The notes beneath the pieces are model-generated. The model searched no databases. It was not told where the DNA came from and saw nothing but the letters and a program-made list of their open reading frames with translations. Below are positions 1 to 8,541 of a DNA stretch of 64,000 nt, in pieces. Each line of letters starts with the position of its first letter. The first letter of the stretch is position 1. Location of the stretch: assembly GCA_030606485.1 (NCBI GenBank), contig JAUWGH010000001.1, positions 372,001 through 436,000 of the forward strand, given 5' to 3'. The position numbers were made by a program, and so were the translations under genes. Source of the DNA: Promethearchaeota archaeon. Its GTDB lineage: Archaea > Asgardarchaeota > Lokiarchaeia > Sigyniarchaeales > SOKP01.

Positions 1-659
1 CCTCCAGATGTATATTTATAATAGGAATTAAGTCCTGTTTCATAGCCTTCTCCTTTAATTGCAGTCCAGAACGCTAAATGATAAGATTGAGATGGACCTT
101 GATATTTGGGCGTATTATTTGCTTTCATAGATTCTCGCTGAATGAATAAAGGGTCCAATAATTGGTTTTTAATAATATTATTTTGAGAATCACGATATGC
201 ACTTGTTAAAAATTCTAAAGCAATCATGCTATCAATCGTAAAATATATACTCTTATTTTTTTCACTTTCCGCTCTCAAAATTTTATGATACTTCGAAAAA
301 TTTGATTGTAATGTTGTTAATAGCTCATTTTCTGCCCATGCATATGTCATCGTAGTTCCTGATATAACATATCTATGATAAAACGCAGCTAATGTAAAGA
401 TCTTTTCTTGAGCATATGAATTTATTTGCGCTTCAATATCAATTAACCCACTATAATCATCATATCCAACTCCTTTTAATCCGTTTTCTATTTCATGCAG
501 AAATAATTTGGTCTGTAGAAAAATATTTTTTGCTCTTACATTTGCTATTGTCTCATTAATTGTTTCATTCTCATTTGCATAGACTAAATAATTTCCACCA
601 ATTAAGACATTGAAACACAGTAGAATAATAAACAAAAGAGAATTTGTATATTTTTTCAT
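1..659 (-). CDS. Partial secreted or membrane-anchored protein of unknown function
   Basis: The reading frame runs open from an ATG at 659 to the window edge, about 219 codons, so the C-terminus is missing. Residues 1-28 form a signal peptide or anchor: a KK start, a hydrophobic stretch around LLFIILLCFNVLIGG, then a polar region rich in NET sequons. The remainder looks alpha-helical with many aromatic residues, including repeated YH/YR pairs, and suggests an extracytoplasmic helical domain. I do not recognise the family. The next gene lies 300 bases away on the other strand, so the two diverge from a shared AT-rich promoter region in which I see no distinctive site. Confidence 0.7.
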   Translation of the reverse strand, partial: MKKYTNSLLFIILLCFNVLIGGNYLVYANENETINETIANVRAKNIFLQTKLFLHEIENGLKGVGYDDYSGLIDIEAQINSYAQEKIFTLAAFYHRYVISGTTMTYAWAENELLTTLQSNFSKYHKILRAESEKNKSIYFTIDSMIALEFLTSAYRDSQNNIIKNQLLDPLFIQRESMKANNTPKYQGPSQSYHLAFWTAIKGEGYETGLNSYYKYTSG

Positions 660-958
660 AATTTATTCTCAAAGATTAATAAAGCATAATATCATTCAAT
701 AGAAATGAATTGACTATATTTGCATAATAATATTTACTTTAAATTCCATTTTAAATTTAAATAAATTTACTTATCAAAAAAATATTCAAAATTCGTAACA
801 AGAAGATAAAAAAAGGCATAATATATTATTTTCATATTATACCTAAATATAAAATCAAAAAAATAAAATTTAATAGATCTTAATAGGTGTTAACATAAGA
901 GGCAAGTTCTAACTATCAAAAAATATATTAAAAATTAACTTAATTTATCAAGAAAATT

Positions 959-1513
959 ATGTCCGTTCGCTTTAAGCAATTTTTATTACGAGTTGGAAAA
1001 GATTGTGAGTTTAAACCAATAGAGAATAAGCTATTATTATTTTTAAAAAAAGAAAGCGAACAAAAGAGAAAAAATTATCCCCGATTATTTGAAGCTATGA
1101 GAGAGCATTGGCCAAAATATGCTGAGGGGTTTAAAATCTCTCATCTCTTAAAAAATCATTATCGTGAATTTTTTAATTTTTATTTATCTACACTTTTTCC
1201 TTTTCGAAAATCTGACCTTTCATATGATGATCCTGAAGCTCCAACTCCTGTAGATTTCAAACTTGTATTTTCTTATAAATATAACGAAAAAGAAATTGAG
1301 GTATTAAGAGAGGTCTTAAAGGAATTACATCTTGATGTTTCTGTCGAGAGTATCTTCAAACGACTTTTTATTTTTACAATAAGCTCCTATGGATATATGG
1401 TCGAACAAATCTTTAATCGGCCATTTGCATTTCAATTTTTTTCAATTGACGGAGAAAAGATAAATGATAATAGTTATAAAGTAACTGCAATTATTTCAGG
1501 AAGAGAGCAATAA
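959..1513 (+). CDS. Hypothetical cytosolic protein, 184 aa
   Basis: An intact frame from ATG to TAA gives a basic, aromatic-rich protein without signal peptide or membrane segment. The first 100 residues are helical, with many Lys, Phe and Tyr; residues about 110-160 form a Lys/Glu-rich helix followed by a hydrophobic stretch around LFIFTISSYGYMV; the last 25 residues look like a beta hairpin. No catalytic motif is visible and I do not recognise the family. It faces the PDCD5-family gene, whose stop lies 26 bases beyond its own, so the two are convergent. The length and codon use match neighbouring genes, which supports a real gene. Confidence 0.6.
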   Translation: MSVRFKQFLLRVGKDCEFKPIENKLLLFLKKESEQKRKNYPRLFEAMREHWPKYAEGFKISHLLKNHYREFFNFYLSTLFPFRKSDLSYDDPEAPTPVDFKLVFSYKYNEKEIEVLREVLKELHLDVSVESIFKRLFIFTISSYGYMVEQIFNRPFAFQFFSIDGEKINDNSYKVTAIISGREQ

Positions 1514-1539
1514 TTAATGTATTTTTTTTAAAAATCCAT

Positions 1540-1959
1540 CTATTTTAGATAAGATGATAGGTCAACAGCTTCCTCATCTCGTCTTTTAACTTTAATTGAT
1601 ATCTTTGTCCCTTTAAACTTTCTTTCTAGATATAAAATAGTCTCGAGAGGCATTCTTCTTAATATAGCACTTCTTTCATTGATTATCATTAATAATAAAT
1701 CAATCTTTTCTATTACACTTGGAGTCACTAATGTATTAAAGATCGCCCAATAAATTTTTGGATCTGAATTTTTTAAATTAATTAAATGATTATAAGCATC
1801 GGGGCTGAGTATTGCACGAAATACCACATCAATTTTATCATAAATCTGTTTTTGTTGTACATTTTGAAATTCATGCATCTTTTGTTTTTCCAACATCATT
1901 TTTAATTTATTCATTCGAATTGTCTCCAATTCATGTTCCTCTTTTTCATCTTCAGGCAA
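1540..1959 (-). CDS. PDCD5/TFAR19-family DNA-binding protein
   Basis: The 139 residues follow the PDCD5 plan: an acidic start leading into an N-terminal helix (ELETIRMNKLKMMLEKQ), then a three-helix core beginning ILSPDAYNHLINLKNSDP, and a basic tail containing ISIKVKRRDEE, the counterpart of the VKFNRR end of eukaryotic PDCD5. Archaeal members are small nucleic-acid-binding proteins often found near ribosomal genes; that context is absent here. The frame has no ATG before the N-terminal helix, so I take the TTG at 1959, which gives the expected acidic start; the first internal ATG, at residue 16, would cut the helix. The exact cellular role is not established. Confidence 0.8.
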   Translation of the reverse strand: MPEDEKEEHELETIRMNKLKMMLEKQKMHEFQNVQQKQIYDKIDVVFRAILSPDAYNHLINLKNSDPKIYWAIFNTLVTPSVIEKIDLLLMIINERSAILRRMPLETILYLERKFKGTKISIKVKRRDEEAVDLSSYLK

Positions 1960-2040
1960 TTTCTAATTCACTAGTTCTACAAAAAATTTATCAATATTTA
2001 ATTTAATACAATACCTTATTGGTAATTAATCTTTCCATTT

Positions 2041-2964
2041 TTACTTTGCTTTCTCAATAACTTCTAATGCAATCTTCAGGGCTCGTATTCCATCATCTAG
2101 AGTTACCTTAAGATCTTTATCCTTATCATATAGGAAATTTAAGATTTCTCTTTTTAATGGTTCTTCCAGTTTTAATGGAGAATATGTCTCATCCTTTATC
2201 TCTGGGTTATCTCCCAATAAATTCAAACCTATTCGAAAATTAAATGTTTGGGATATAAAATTTATCTCAATAGTTCCATTAACTCCATGAACATACATTC
2301 TTCGAAATTTTGTTGGAGTACACCAATTAGATTCAATTGAACCTTTTGCTTTTCCAAAATCTAATAAAATAAAAGCTGCATCCTCATGTTTGTTATCAAT
2401 AAATCGATTTACCATGCCAATAGCATTTTTTACCTCACCTAGAATTCTCTCTTGCAAATAAATATCATGAATTGATAAATCCAAAATGACTCCCATATTC
2501 CAATCTCTTTTTGGATAAAGTCCAATCCTCTTTGAGGCAATAGTAATGATCTCACCAATCTTTGGGAGATTCTCTAATAGTTTATCAAAAACGGGGTTAT
2601 ATAATTCAATAAAACCGGGCATGACACGGCAATTTGTAAATTCTTTAAATTGTTCTAAATCAGATAATTTTAATGCCATAGGTTTTTCCATTAATACATC
2701 TATACCTTTCTCAGCAAACTTCCTAGATATTGTTGGAATACTTGATGGTGGTGTAACTACACTAGCTGCATCGATATCTTCACTTTTAATCATATCATCT
2801 ACATTAGTATAAACGTTAATATTATCATATAACCCTTTTACAAGCTCTAAATTCTCTTGATTTGCATCACACACAGCAACTAATTTGGAAACCTGACTAT
2901 AATTCCTTATATGCGCTCGACCAAACCATCCCGCTCCAACAACTGCAGTTCTTTTATCTTTCAT
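2041..2964 (-). CDS. Gfo/Idh/MocA-family NAD(P)-dependent oxidoreductase
   Basis: The N-terminal Rossmann fold shows VVGAGWFGRAH near residues 8-18 and the family hallmark MEKPMA near 92-97. The C-terminal half has the alpha/beta dimer domain, with LDLSIHDIY as the usual catalytic Asp/His neighbourhood. Family members oxidise or reduce sugar or inositol hydroxyls. Those most like this one act on UDP-GlcNAc-type sugars at C3, and a UDP-ManNAc-type dehydrogenase lies 2 kb away, so a nucleotide-sugar substrate is plausible but inferred. I start at the ATG at 2964; a TTG four codons upstream (2976) is also in frame but adds only MILE. Confidence 0.85.
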   Translation of the reverse strand: MKDKRTAVVGAGWFGRAHIRNYSQVSKLVAVCDANQENLELVKGLYDNINVYTNVDDMIKSEDIDAASVVTPPSSIPTISRKFAEKGIDVLMEKPMALKLSDLEQFKEFTNCRVMPGFIELYNPVFDKLLENLPKIGEIITIASKRIGLYPKRDWNMGVILDLSIHDIYLQERILGEVKNAIGMVNRFIDNKHEDAAFILLDFGKAKGSIESNWCTPTKFRRMYVHGVNGTIEINFISQTFNFRIGLNLLGDNPEIKDETYSPLKLEEPLKREILNFLYDKDKDLKVTLDDGIRALKIALEVIEKAK

Positions 2965-3033
2965 TTCTAAAATCAATTTTTTTTAACATCTAATCTTAGA
3001 TAGTCAAATAACAAATAATTAAATAATCCTTTG

Positions 3034-3978
3034 CTAATGTTTTTTTAGCCATCCAATTAATAAATGCCATTTATCTCGAAAATTTGGATCTGTAAAAAGA
3101 CAATGATAACCTCCCTCAATTAAATACAACTCTTTCATATCTGAATTTAGTTTTTCATAAAATTCAGAAACTCCCGTTAATGAGACTTCCATATCTGATG
3201 TTCCTTGAAAAATTACAGTTGGAATATTTATTTTTGAAGCCTTTGAGACTGATTTGCGAATATATTTAAAAAGTTGAAATAAATATCGCGCTGATATCTT
3301 TTCTAAATGATTTGGATCTGTTTTATCATATTGTTGATGAATGGGGTTATTAATTCCCTCATCCTCCCTTCCTTTTGCGCCAATTACCCTAAAACTTGGA
3401 GCAAATATCCTTAATATAAATAAAGGTAACGCAAGAACAATAAGCATTAATTTTCTCTTTATTGGTAAGTTTATTTTCACCGCAGGAGAAAATAATATCA
3501 AACCTGTTAAATTTTCAGGATATTCTGCAATGTAATTTATATTGACTGCACCCCCCATACTTTCTCCCACTAAATAGATTGGTGTATTCGGATATTGTTC
3601 GTAAATGTAATTTATAAACTCATGCAAATCTTTGAGAATATGCTTAAATCTTTTTAAATCTCCTTTTTTTCCGCCCGAATGACCATGATTCCTGTAATCA
3701 GGAGCGATAACCATTATACCTTCATTATATAATTTATCCGCCAGGAGCACAAAGAATTCTCCGTGTCCCCCCATCCCATGACTTATAATAATAATCTTAT
3801 TTATCTCACTGATTGGTTTCCATACTCGATAAAAAATTTTAGTTCCATCAAAACTTGAAAAATAATAATTTTCACCATTTCCTGCGATGGGATCATCCCT
3901 AAGTTGTTGTAATAAGGGATTGATTTCTAGATGATTTATATTGATATTTTTATTGTTTTTTGAGAAGTTCGAGGTCAT
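3034..3978 (-). CDS. Alpha/beta hydrolase, monoacylglycerol lipase / lysophospholipase-like
   Basis: This 314-residue serine hydrolase has the complete triad. The nucleophile elbow is GESMGG (Ser140), the acid is Asp262 in GTSDMEV, and the base is His292 in GGYHCLF. An oxyanion-hole motif HGMGGHGE lies at 67-74. The helical lid region at about 165-235 is hydrophobic (LMLIVLALPLFILRIF), as in monoglyceride lipases. Such enzymes release fatty acid or other acyl chains from mono-acyl lipids; archaeal membranes are ether-linked, so the substrate here is uncertain. There is no signal peptide, so it probably works in the cytosol or at the inner membrane face. It lies 69 bases upstream of the oxidoreductase gene on the same strand. 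Confidence 0.85.
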   Translation of the reverse strand: MTSNFSKNNKNININHLEINPLLQQLRDDPIAGNGENYYFSSFDGTKIFYRVWKPISEINKIIIISHGMGGHGEFFVLLADKLYNEGIMVIAPDYRNHGHSGGKKGDLKRFKHILKDLHEFINYIYEQYPNTPIYLVGESMGGAVNINYIAEYPENLTGLILFSPAVKINLPIKRKLMLIVLALPLFILRIFAPSFRVIGAKGREDEGINNPIHQQYDKTDPNHLEKISARYLFQLFKYIRKSVSKASKINIPTVIFQGTSDMEVSLTGVSEFYEKLNSDMKELYLIEGGYHCLFTDPNFRDKWHLLIGWLKKH

Positions 3979-4211
3979 AACTTGAAAACTTTATGAAATA
4001 AATATAATAAAGAATAAAAAATATTTAAATAGGATTTGTAGATGGATTAATATTTTTTTTACTTAAGCACCAAAAGAGAGGTTTTGGTTTTTTCTCTATA
4101 ATATTTTTAAACAATAAAATTCAGAAAAATGTATCGAATTCTAAATAAAATTAAAAAAGATCTCAAGCATAAATATAAATTAAATAAAAAACTTTTTATC
4201 AAACGTTAAAA

Positions 4212-4712
4212 ATGTATTATGAAACTAATCAAAAATTGATTTATCGAATTCATTTAATTTTTTTTACATTTACTTTTTTTCTCTCTTGTTTTTTTAATTA
4301 TTATCCAATTTACTCATGTTATTGTCCATATATGTTGGCTTGCATTCCGATTTATCAATACTCTGTTAATGGATTTGAAGTATTCACTTTTGGTTTGGGA
4401 TTTCCATTCGGATTAATTGGACTTATCTTAATATTTTTATCAAATATATTTATTTACAAATTAAAAATAGGTAAAGCATTAATATTGGGAATAACTGGAT
4501 GTATTTTCATTGGAATTATCTTAATTTATTTACCCATTTTTATTGATAATCATTCTATTCCTAAAATATGCCCTCGAGTAACTGTTATTAATCTTATTGA
4601 ATTTGGTTATATATTAGGGTTCATAGCATGGATTGCTTTGTGTGGAACTAACATGGGACTATTAATATTTTGGGTCAAGGGAGTGAAACCTAGTAATAGA
4701 ACTAAGAAATAA
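4212..4712 (+). CDS. Small integral membrane protein, four predicted TM segments
   Basis: The 166 residues contain four strongly hydrophobic stretches, at about 12-35, 55-80, 88-112 and 130-155, with a Cys/Tyr/Pro-rich loop (YYPIYSCYCPYMLAC) after the first. The C-terminal tail is basic (VKPSNRTKK) and probably cytosolic. No catalytic motif can be seen and I do not recognise the family. The stop codon lies 15 bases from the 3' end of the oppositely oriented tRNA-Tyr. Its AT-rich codon use is like that of its neighbours. Confidence 0.6.
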   Translation: MYYETNQKLIYRIHLIFFTFTFFLSCFFNYYPIYSCYCPYMLACIPIYQYSVNGFEVFTFGLGFPFGLIGLILIFLSNIFIYKLKIGKALILGITGCIFIGIILIYLPIFIDNHSIPKICPRVTVINLIEFGYILGFIAWIALCGTNMGLLIFWVKGVKPSNRTKK

Positions 4713-4726
4713 AATATAAAAAGAAG

Positions 4727-4858
4727 TCCCCTGGGCCGGATTTGAACCAGCGACCACACGGTATCTATTCGCTTTAGCTGACGTATTTTCATTGATTCTT
4801 TTCTCAATACGCGATAAAAATCTACAGCCGTGCGCTACTACCACTGAGCTACCAGGGG
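4727..4858 (-). tRNA. tRNA-Tyr (anticodon GTA), intron-containing
   Basis: Reading the minus strand, CCCCTGG at the 5' end pairs with CCAGGGG at the 3' end, followed by discriminator A; CCA is not encoded. The anticodon stem CACGG/CCGTG closes a loop with anticodon GTA at 4825-4823, and the T arm is GCTGG-TTCAAAT-CCGGC. A first pair C1-G72 is the known tyrosine identity element of archaeal and eukaryotic tRNA-Tyr, which agrees with the anticodon and argues for an archaeal genome. The D stem has one weak pair. A 59-base intron sits at the canonical position after base 37. Confidence 0.93.
4763..4821 (-). other. tRNA-Tyr intron, 59 nt, position 37/38
   Basis: These bases interrupt the anticodon loop one base 3' of the GTA anticodon, the usual place for archaeal introns removed by the splicing endonuclease through a bulge-helix-bulge fold. 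Removing them restores a seven-base loop and a five-pair anticodon stem. The boundaries are deduced from the mature tRNA fold and could slide by one base. Confidence 0.8.
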
Positions 4859-4943
4859 TTTTTAAAATTATTTCCAATAAATATCAATTAATATGTGTAA
4901 ATTAATATTTATTTTTTAGTTTTTCTAAAAAGAGAAGTTAGGA

Positions 4944-6293
4944 TTAATTTGGTCCTTCTCCGACTTTTCTATAGATAAACCCATGGTCTTGGCATTCTTT
5001 TTTAGTAAGAATATTTCGACCATCAATAATTATGGGATGCCTCATTTTCTTTCTGAGGTCAGCTAAATCTAAATTTTTATACATACTATGATTTGTAGCG
5101 ATAATTATTGCATCAGCATCTATAACTGCTTTATCAAGATCTCTTGTTAATTCCGTAGTATTATAGTCCATCGGTTTAACATATGGATCATGAGCAATTA
5201 TTTCGATTTTATTATATGAAAATAGACGTCTAACCTCTTCAACAATCGATACTACAGGAGTATTTCTGGTATCATCACAATCTGCTTTATATGCAACCCC
5301 TAAAATTGAAATTTTAAAAGGGTTCTCATCAATACCTGTCTCCACAAAAGCCTCGTTAAGCAATTCACTTGTATGAACTGGCATAAATTCATTAACTTTT
5401 CTTGAGAGTGGAACCATTTTTGAACAATATTTCTTTTTTGTGTATTTATCATGCCCATATACTAATAACCATGGATCTTTCGTCAAACAATGACCTCCAA
5501 CGCCTGAACCTGGTATATGCATCATTCTATCTTTTCTCATATTAATAAGACTAATAATTTCGAATATATTTCGATTAAAATCTTCACATAATAATGCCAT
5601 TTCGTTTGAGAATGCAATATTTATATCTCTATATGTGTTTTCTATAACTTTAGTTAATTCTGCAGTTAATGTATCAGTAATATGAAGTTCAGATTTTATC
5701 ACACGACTAAACAATGCTAATGCTCGCTTATTTGCTTCTTCACAGCCTCCACCAATCACCCTTGGCATATTTACAATATAATCTATTAATGCTCCAGGCA
5801 TAAGTCTCTCAAATGAAAATACCAGATAGAAGTCTTTTCCCCTTTCTAAACCACTCCCCTCTTCCAAAATTGGTTTAACTAAATTATCGGTTGTTCCAGG
5901 AGCCACGGTTGATTCAATTATTATAGTAGTTCCTTTGGATAAATATTTCGATATATTTTGTGAAACTTCTCTTAAAGATTCATAACGAGGTATCTTTTTT
6001 GCATCTACGGGAGTTTGAACATCAATTAAGATATAATCTGCATCCTTGCAAACTGAATAATCATCAGTAACCCTAAATTTGTCATTCTTTACCACTCTGG
6101 CAAGCAATTCATCAAGCCCTGGCTCCTCACCCTCGAATGGATTCTTTCCAGCATTAAGGCAATCAATTTTCCAACCAGACCTTTCTGAGCGACGTTGTAT
6201 TCCTACAACCTGAAAATCTTCAATGTCCGCTAAAAGCACTGCCATTGGGATTCCAACATATCCCATTCCAATGACTACTATTTTTGTAACCAT
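4944..6293 (-). CDS. wecC: UDP-N-acetyl-D-mannosaminuronate-forming dehydrogenase (UDP-sugar 6-dehydrogenase family)
   Basis: The 449 residues match the UDP-glucose/UDP-ManNAc dehydrogenase family. The NAD site is GMGYVGIP (9-16), the middle domain has FERLMPG (161-167) and ENTYRDINIAFSNE, and the catalytic Cys269 sits in GSGVGGHCLTKDPW. The C-terminal UDP-binding domain contains GVAYKADCDDTRNTP. The enzyme oxidises C6 of a UDP-hexose(amine) twice to the uronate. The FERLMPG motif favours UDP-ManNAc over UDP-glucose by family comparison, so the symbol is a best match, not proof. The product would feed the N-glycan or surface-polysaccharide genes found further along. Confidence 0.85.
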   Translation of the reverse strand: MVTKIVVIGMGYVGIPMAVLLADIEDFQVVGIQRRSERSGWKIDCLNAGKNPFEGEEPGLDELLARVVKNDKFRVTDDYSVCKDADYILIDVQTPVDAKKIPRYESLREVSQNISKYLSKGTTIIIESTVAPGTTDNLVKPILEEGSGLERGKDFYLVFSFERLMPGALIDYIVNMPRVIGGGCEEANKRALALFSRVIKSELHITDTLTAELTKVIENTYRDINIAFSNEMALLCEDFNRNIFEIISLINMRKDRMMHIPGSGVGGHCLTKDPWLLVYGHDKYTKKKYCSKMVPLSRKVNEFMPVHTSELLNEAFVETGIDENPFKISILGVAYKADCDDTRNTPVVSIVEEVRRLFSYNKIEIIAHDPYVKPMDYNTTELTRDLDKAVIDADAIIIATNHSMYKNLDLADLRKKMRHPIIIDGRNILTKKECQDHGFIYRKVGEGPN

Positions 6294-6411
6294 TTTTTAA
6301 TAAACCCCTTTTTTAAAAATTATAAAATACTAAATTTTTGTCAGTTTATAAGTCTTTTATAAAACTTAGCTTAAAAAATATTTGTAGATAATAATCCAAA
6401 GTTTATGTTTT

Positions 6412-6849
6412 TTAATCATCATTCAGTTCTAAAACTTGAAACCTTGAATATCCCTCTTTACTTAAAGAATAATCTAAATAATCGATTTTTTCAGGAATTA
6501 TCTTCAAAAACATTTTAGCTTTCCTTTTAACAATCTTTCTCGCATGTTCATAATCATCATCCTCAGGATAAATAAACCTTATTTTAGTTGATGTTATTTG
6601 CAATCCTTGAATCTCACCTTCGGACAGTGGAGTATATATTCCTATGCTAGCTATAGGGTTCGCTTTTAGATTTTCTACTTTCGCTCCACCTGCAGGTGTC
6701 ATATATATGTCTAATCCATCATTGTAGAAATCAAGCGGAGTTGCGCGAGGAATATTATTATTGCATGTGCATAAGACTAAAACCTTCCTCTTATTCAAAA
6801 ATTTTAAAATTCTCTCCTTTATATGTTCCTTAGGTAATTCTTTTCCCAT
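6412..6849 (-). CDS. Pyridoxamine 5'-phosphate oxidase-like split-barrel flavoprotein
   Basis: About 145 residues show the FMN-binding split-barrel pattern: an N-terminal helix, then VLVLCTCNNNIPRATPLDFYNDGLDIYM as the first hairpin pair, GGAKVENLKANPIASIGIY as the flavin-phosphate loop, and two later strands. Such small proteins bind FMN or F420 and reduce unsaturated or quinone-type substrates; the exact reaction cannot be told. I start at the ATG at 6849; a TTG three codons upstream is also possible. It is a single gene, separated from the wecC-like gene by 118 bases with no visible shared function. Confidence 0.75.
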   Translation of the reverse strand: MGKELPKEHIKERILKFLNKRKVLVLCTCNNNIPRATPLDFYNDGLDIYMTPAGGAKVENLKANPIASIGIYTPLSEGEIQGLQITSTKIRFIYPEDDDYEHARKIVKRKAKMFLKIIPEKIDYLDYSLSKEGYSRFQVLELNDD

Positions 6850-7020
6850 ATTAACCAATTGGTAATAATACTAGGCTATTTATTAAATATATTCTTAAAA
6901 ATATTTCATTGGTTTATTAAATTAAATAGTAACGAAATTAACTAAACTAAAAATCTATTAAAAAGATTTATTAATAAAAATCGAGATGTATTATTGAACT
7001 TACTGAAAAATTAGTAAATA

Positions 7021-8311
7021 TTTCTAATTTTTTAGTATCACTACGAGTCCACCATCACTTTTACTACGGATAGGGCTGTGTATCGTAGCAAATCCTTTTT
7101 TTGTAGAAAGGATTCCTCGTTCAAGGAGGGTTGATGCGATAGGAATACGTAACAATGCTTATTTTTCAAAAATTTAATCATAATGTTGATCGCAGAATTA
7201 AGATCACGATCAAGATAATTTCCACAATCGCATTGAATAATTCTTTCGGAAAGACTTCTTTTTTTAAGCTTTCCACAAATTGAACATCGTTGAGTAGTAT
7301 ACGATTCGTCAATTCTTATAACTCTTTTCCCTACAAGTCTCGCCTTGTAAGTTAAGAATTCGACAAAACGACCCAACGATCCCGTATTGTTAACAGAATA
7401 GTTTAAAGTTTTGTTAGCTTTATTTTTTTGAGCATTTCCCGTAGATTTTTTCTTTTTAGCCATCTCTTTCACATTTAGGTCTCCGACAATTATTGTATTT
7501 GCTTTGGTATGTGTCACAATCTGTTTTGAAATTTTATGTTGAAAATCACGCATTTGATAAGCACACTTTTGATGCATCTTCCTGAATTTGTGATGATATT
7601 TTCTCCACTTTTTACTATATTTTTTACAGTGGTCTCGCCTTGATTGAATGTTTTCTATTTTCTTTTTCCAATAGAGATCTGCTCTTTTATTTTTAATTTG
7701 AATAAATTTAGAGTGCAAATTCACCGCAGATACAATATTTGAAACTCCTAAATCAATTGCTTGATATAGCCCATTATCTTTGTATCTTGGTGCTTGAACT
7801 TCATATGTAATAGAAATAAACCATCGATTTTGGAAATCCTTAAAAATTTCCACCTGTTTAACCATTCCAACAGCACAATAAGGATATTTAAGAGAAAATA
7901 TTAATGGAATTTTTGAAGGGTGTTTATGCGAAAATTGTATCACTTTCTTTTCTAATTTGAAACCACTCTGATTATAACAGATTGTTGTAAATTTTTTTTT
8001 TGATTTAAATTTAGGTGGTCGAGCTTGTTTATCTCCATTTATCCATTTCGTAAAAAACGATTTATAATCGGAGTTGAGTCTTTTCAATATCATTTGTAAA
8101 ACTTTAGAATAAACCCATATATATTCAGGATATTTCTTTTTAAGTAAAGGTAATTTATTTTGTTGCTCTAAAGAAGATATATATTTTTTGTCGTCTTTTG
8201 GCTTATATTTGTTTTTATTCCAATTTTCTATTCTTTCAGCTAACGCAAAATTATATATTAATCGACATTTTTACGACAAATCCCACAGAATCAGTTCTTG
8301 ATTCTTTGAGG
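7021..8311 (-). mobile_element. IS200/IS605-family (IS1341-like) element, tnpB only, probably degenerate
   Basis: The limits are approximate. At the 5' side of tnpB an inverted repeat GAATCA-GTTCT-TGATTC (8288-8304) inside CCCACA...TTTGAGGG could be the left-end hairpin. At the 3' side, CTACGA and TCGTAG (about 7032-7078) can pair, and the 3' end of tnpB (encoding QPSLNEESF) overlaps the place where the guide RNA and right end normally lie. I see no target duplication, as expected for this family. Ends were not verified against another copy. Confidence 0.5.
7041..8093 (-). CDS. tnpB: TnpB-type RNA-guided nuclease (IS200/IS605 OrfB), 5'-truncated
   Basis: The RuvC-like core is present: AIDLGVSN (Asp114), the RuvC-II strand IIVGDLNVKEM (202-211), a zinc knuckle CSIC...CDC (270-290) and DRDLNSA (295-301). 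At RuvC-II the usual Glu before the Asp is Gly204; Glu263 in IDESYTTQ is a candidate replacement, as in TnpB/Fanzor lineages with a rearranged catalytic Glu. The frame is open upstream of the first ATG to 8270 and encodes typical TnpB N-terminal sequence (CRLIYNFALAERIENW), but it holds no start codon and is preceded by an in-frame TAA, so the first 20-30 residues are lost. It may be inactive as a protein. No tnpA is present. Confidence 0.85.
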   Translation of the reverse strand: MILKRLNSDYKSFFTKWINGDKQARPPKFKSKKKFTTICYNQSGFKLEKKVIQFSHKHPSKIPLIFSLKYPYCAVGMVKQVEIFKDFQNRWFISITYEVQAPRYKDNGLYQAIDLGVSNIVSAVNLHSKFIQIKNKRADLYWKKKIENIQSRRDHCKKYSKKWRKYHHKFRKMHQKCAYQMRDFQHKISKQIVTHTKANTIIVGDLNVKEMAKKKKSTGNAQKNKANKTLNYSVNNTGSLGRFVEFLTYKARLVGKRVIRIDESYTTQRCSICGKLKKRSLSERIIQCDCGNYLDRDLNSAINIMIKFLKNKHCYVFLSHQPSLNEESFLQKKDLLRYTALSVVKVMVDS

Positions 8312-8527
8312 GAAATATTCGAATTTTTTGAGTTAGATTCACAATTATTATTCTATAAAGAATAATGACAATTTAACTCGCTTAGGGTTCTAATTTAGAA
8401 AATTTTGCCTAAAAATAAGTATGTTTATATTTAAATACATTTTTAACTATATTCTAATATAATAAAAGTACTTAACACAATGATTTTTATAATTTAATTT
8501 TAAATAGAGATTACAATTAAACTTATA

Positions 8528-8541
8528 AGGTGTAAAAAATT
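8528..8541 (+). promoter_or_regulatory. Shine-Dalgarno-like AGGTG ahead of an ATT codon (E2 gene)
   Basis: AAGGTG ends at 8532 and matches the archaeal anti-Shine-Dalgarno complement GGAGGTGA. An in-frame ATT follows at 8539, six bases after the G. The GTG inside the motif cannot start the gene because it is followed directly by TAA. This site therefore decides the proposed start of the E2 gene. Confidence 0.5.
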
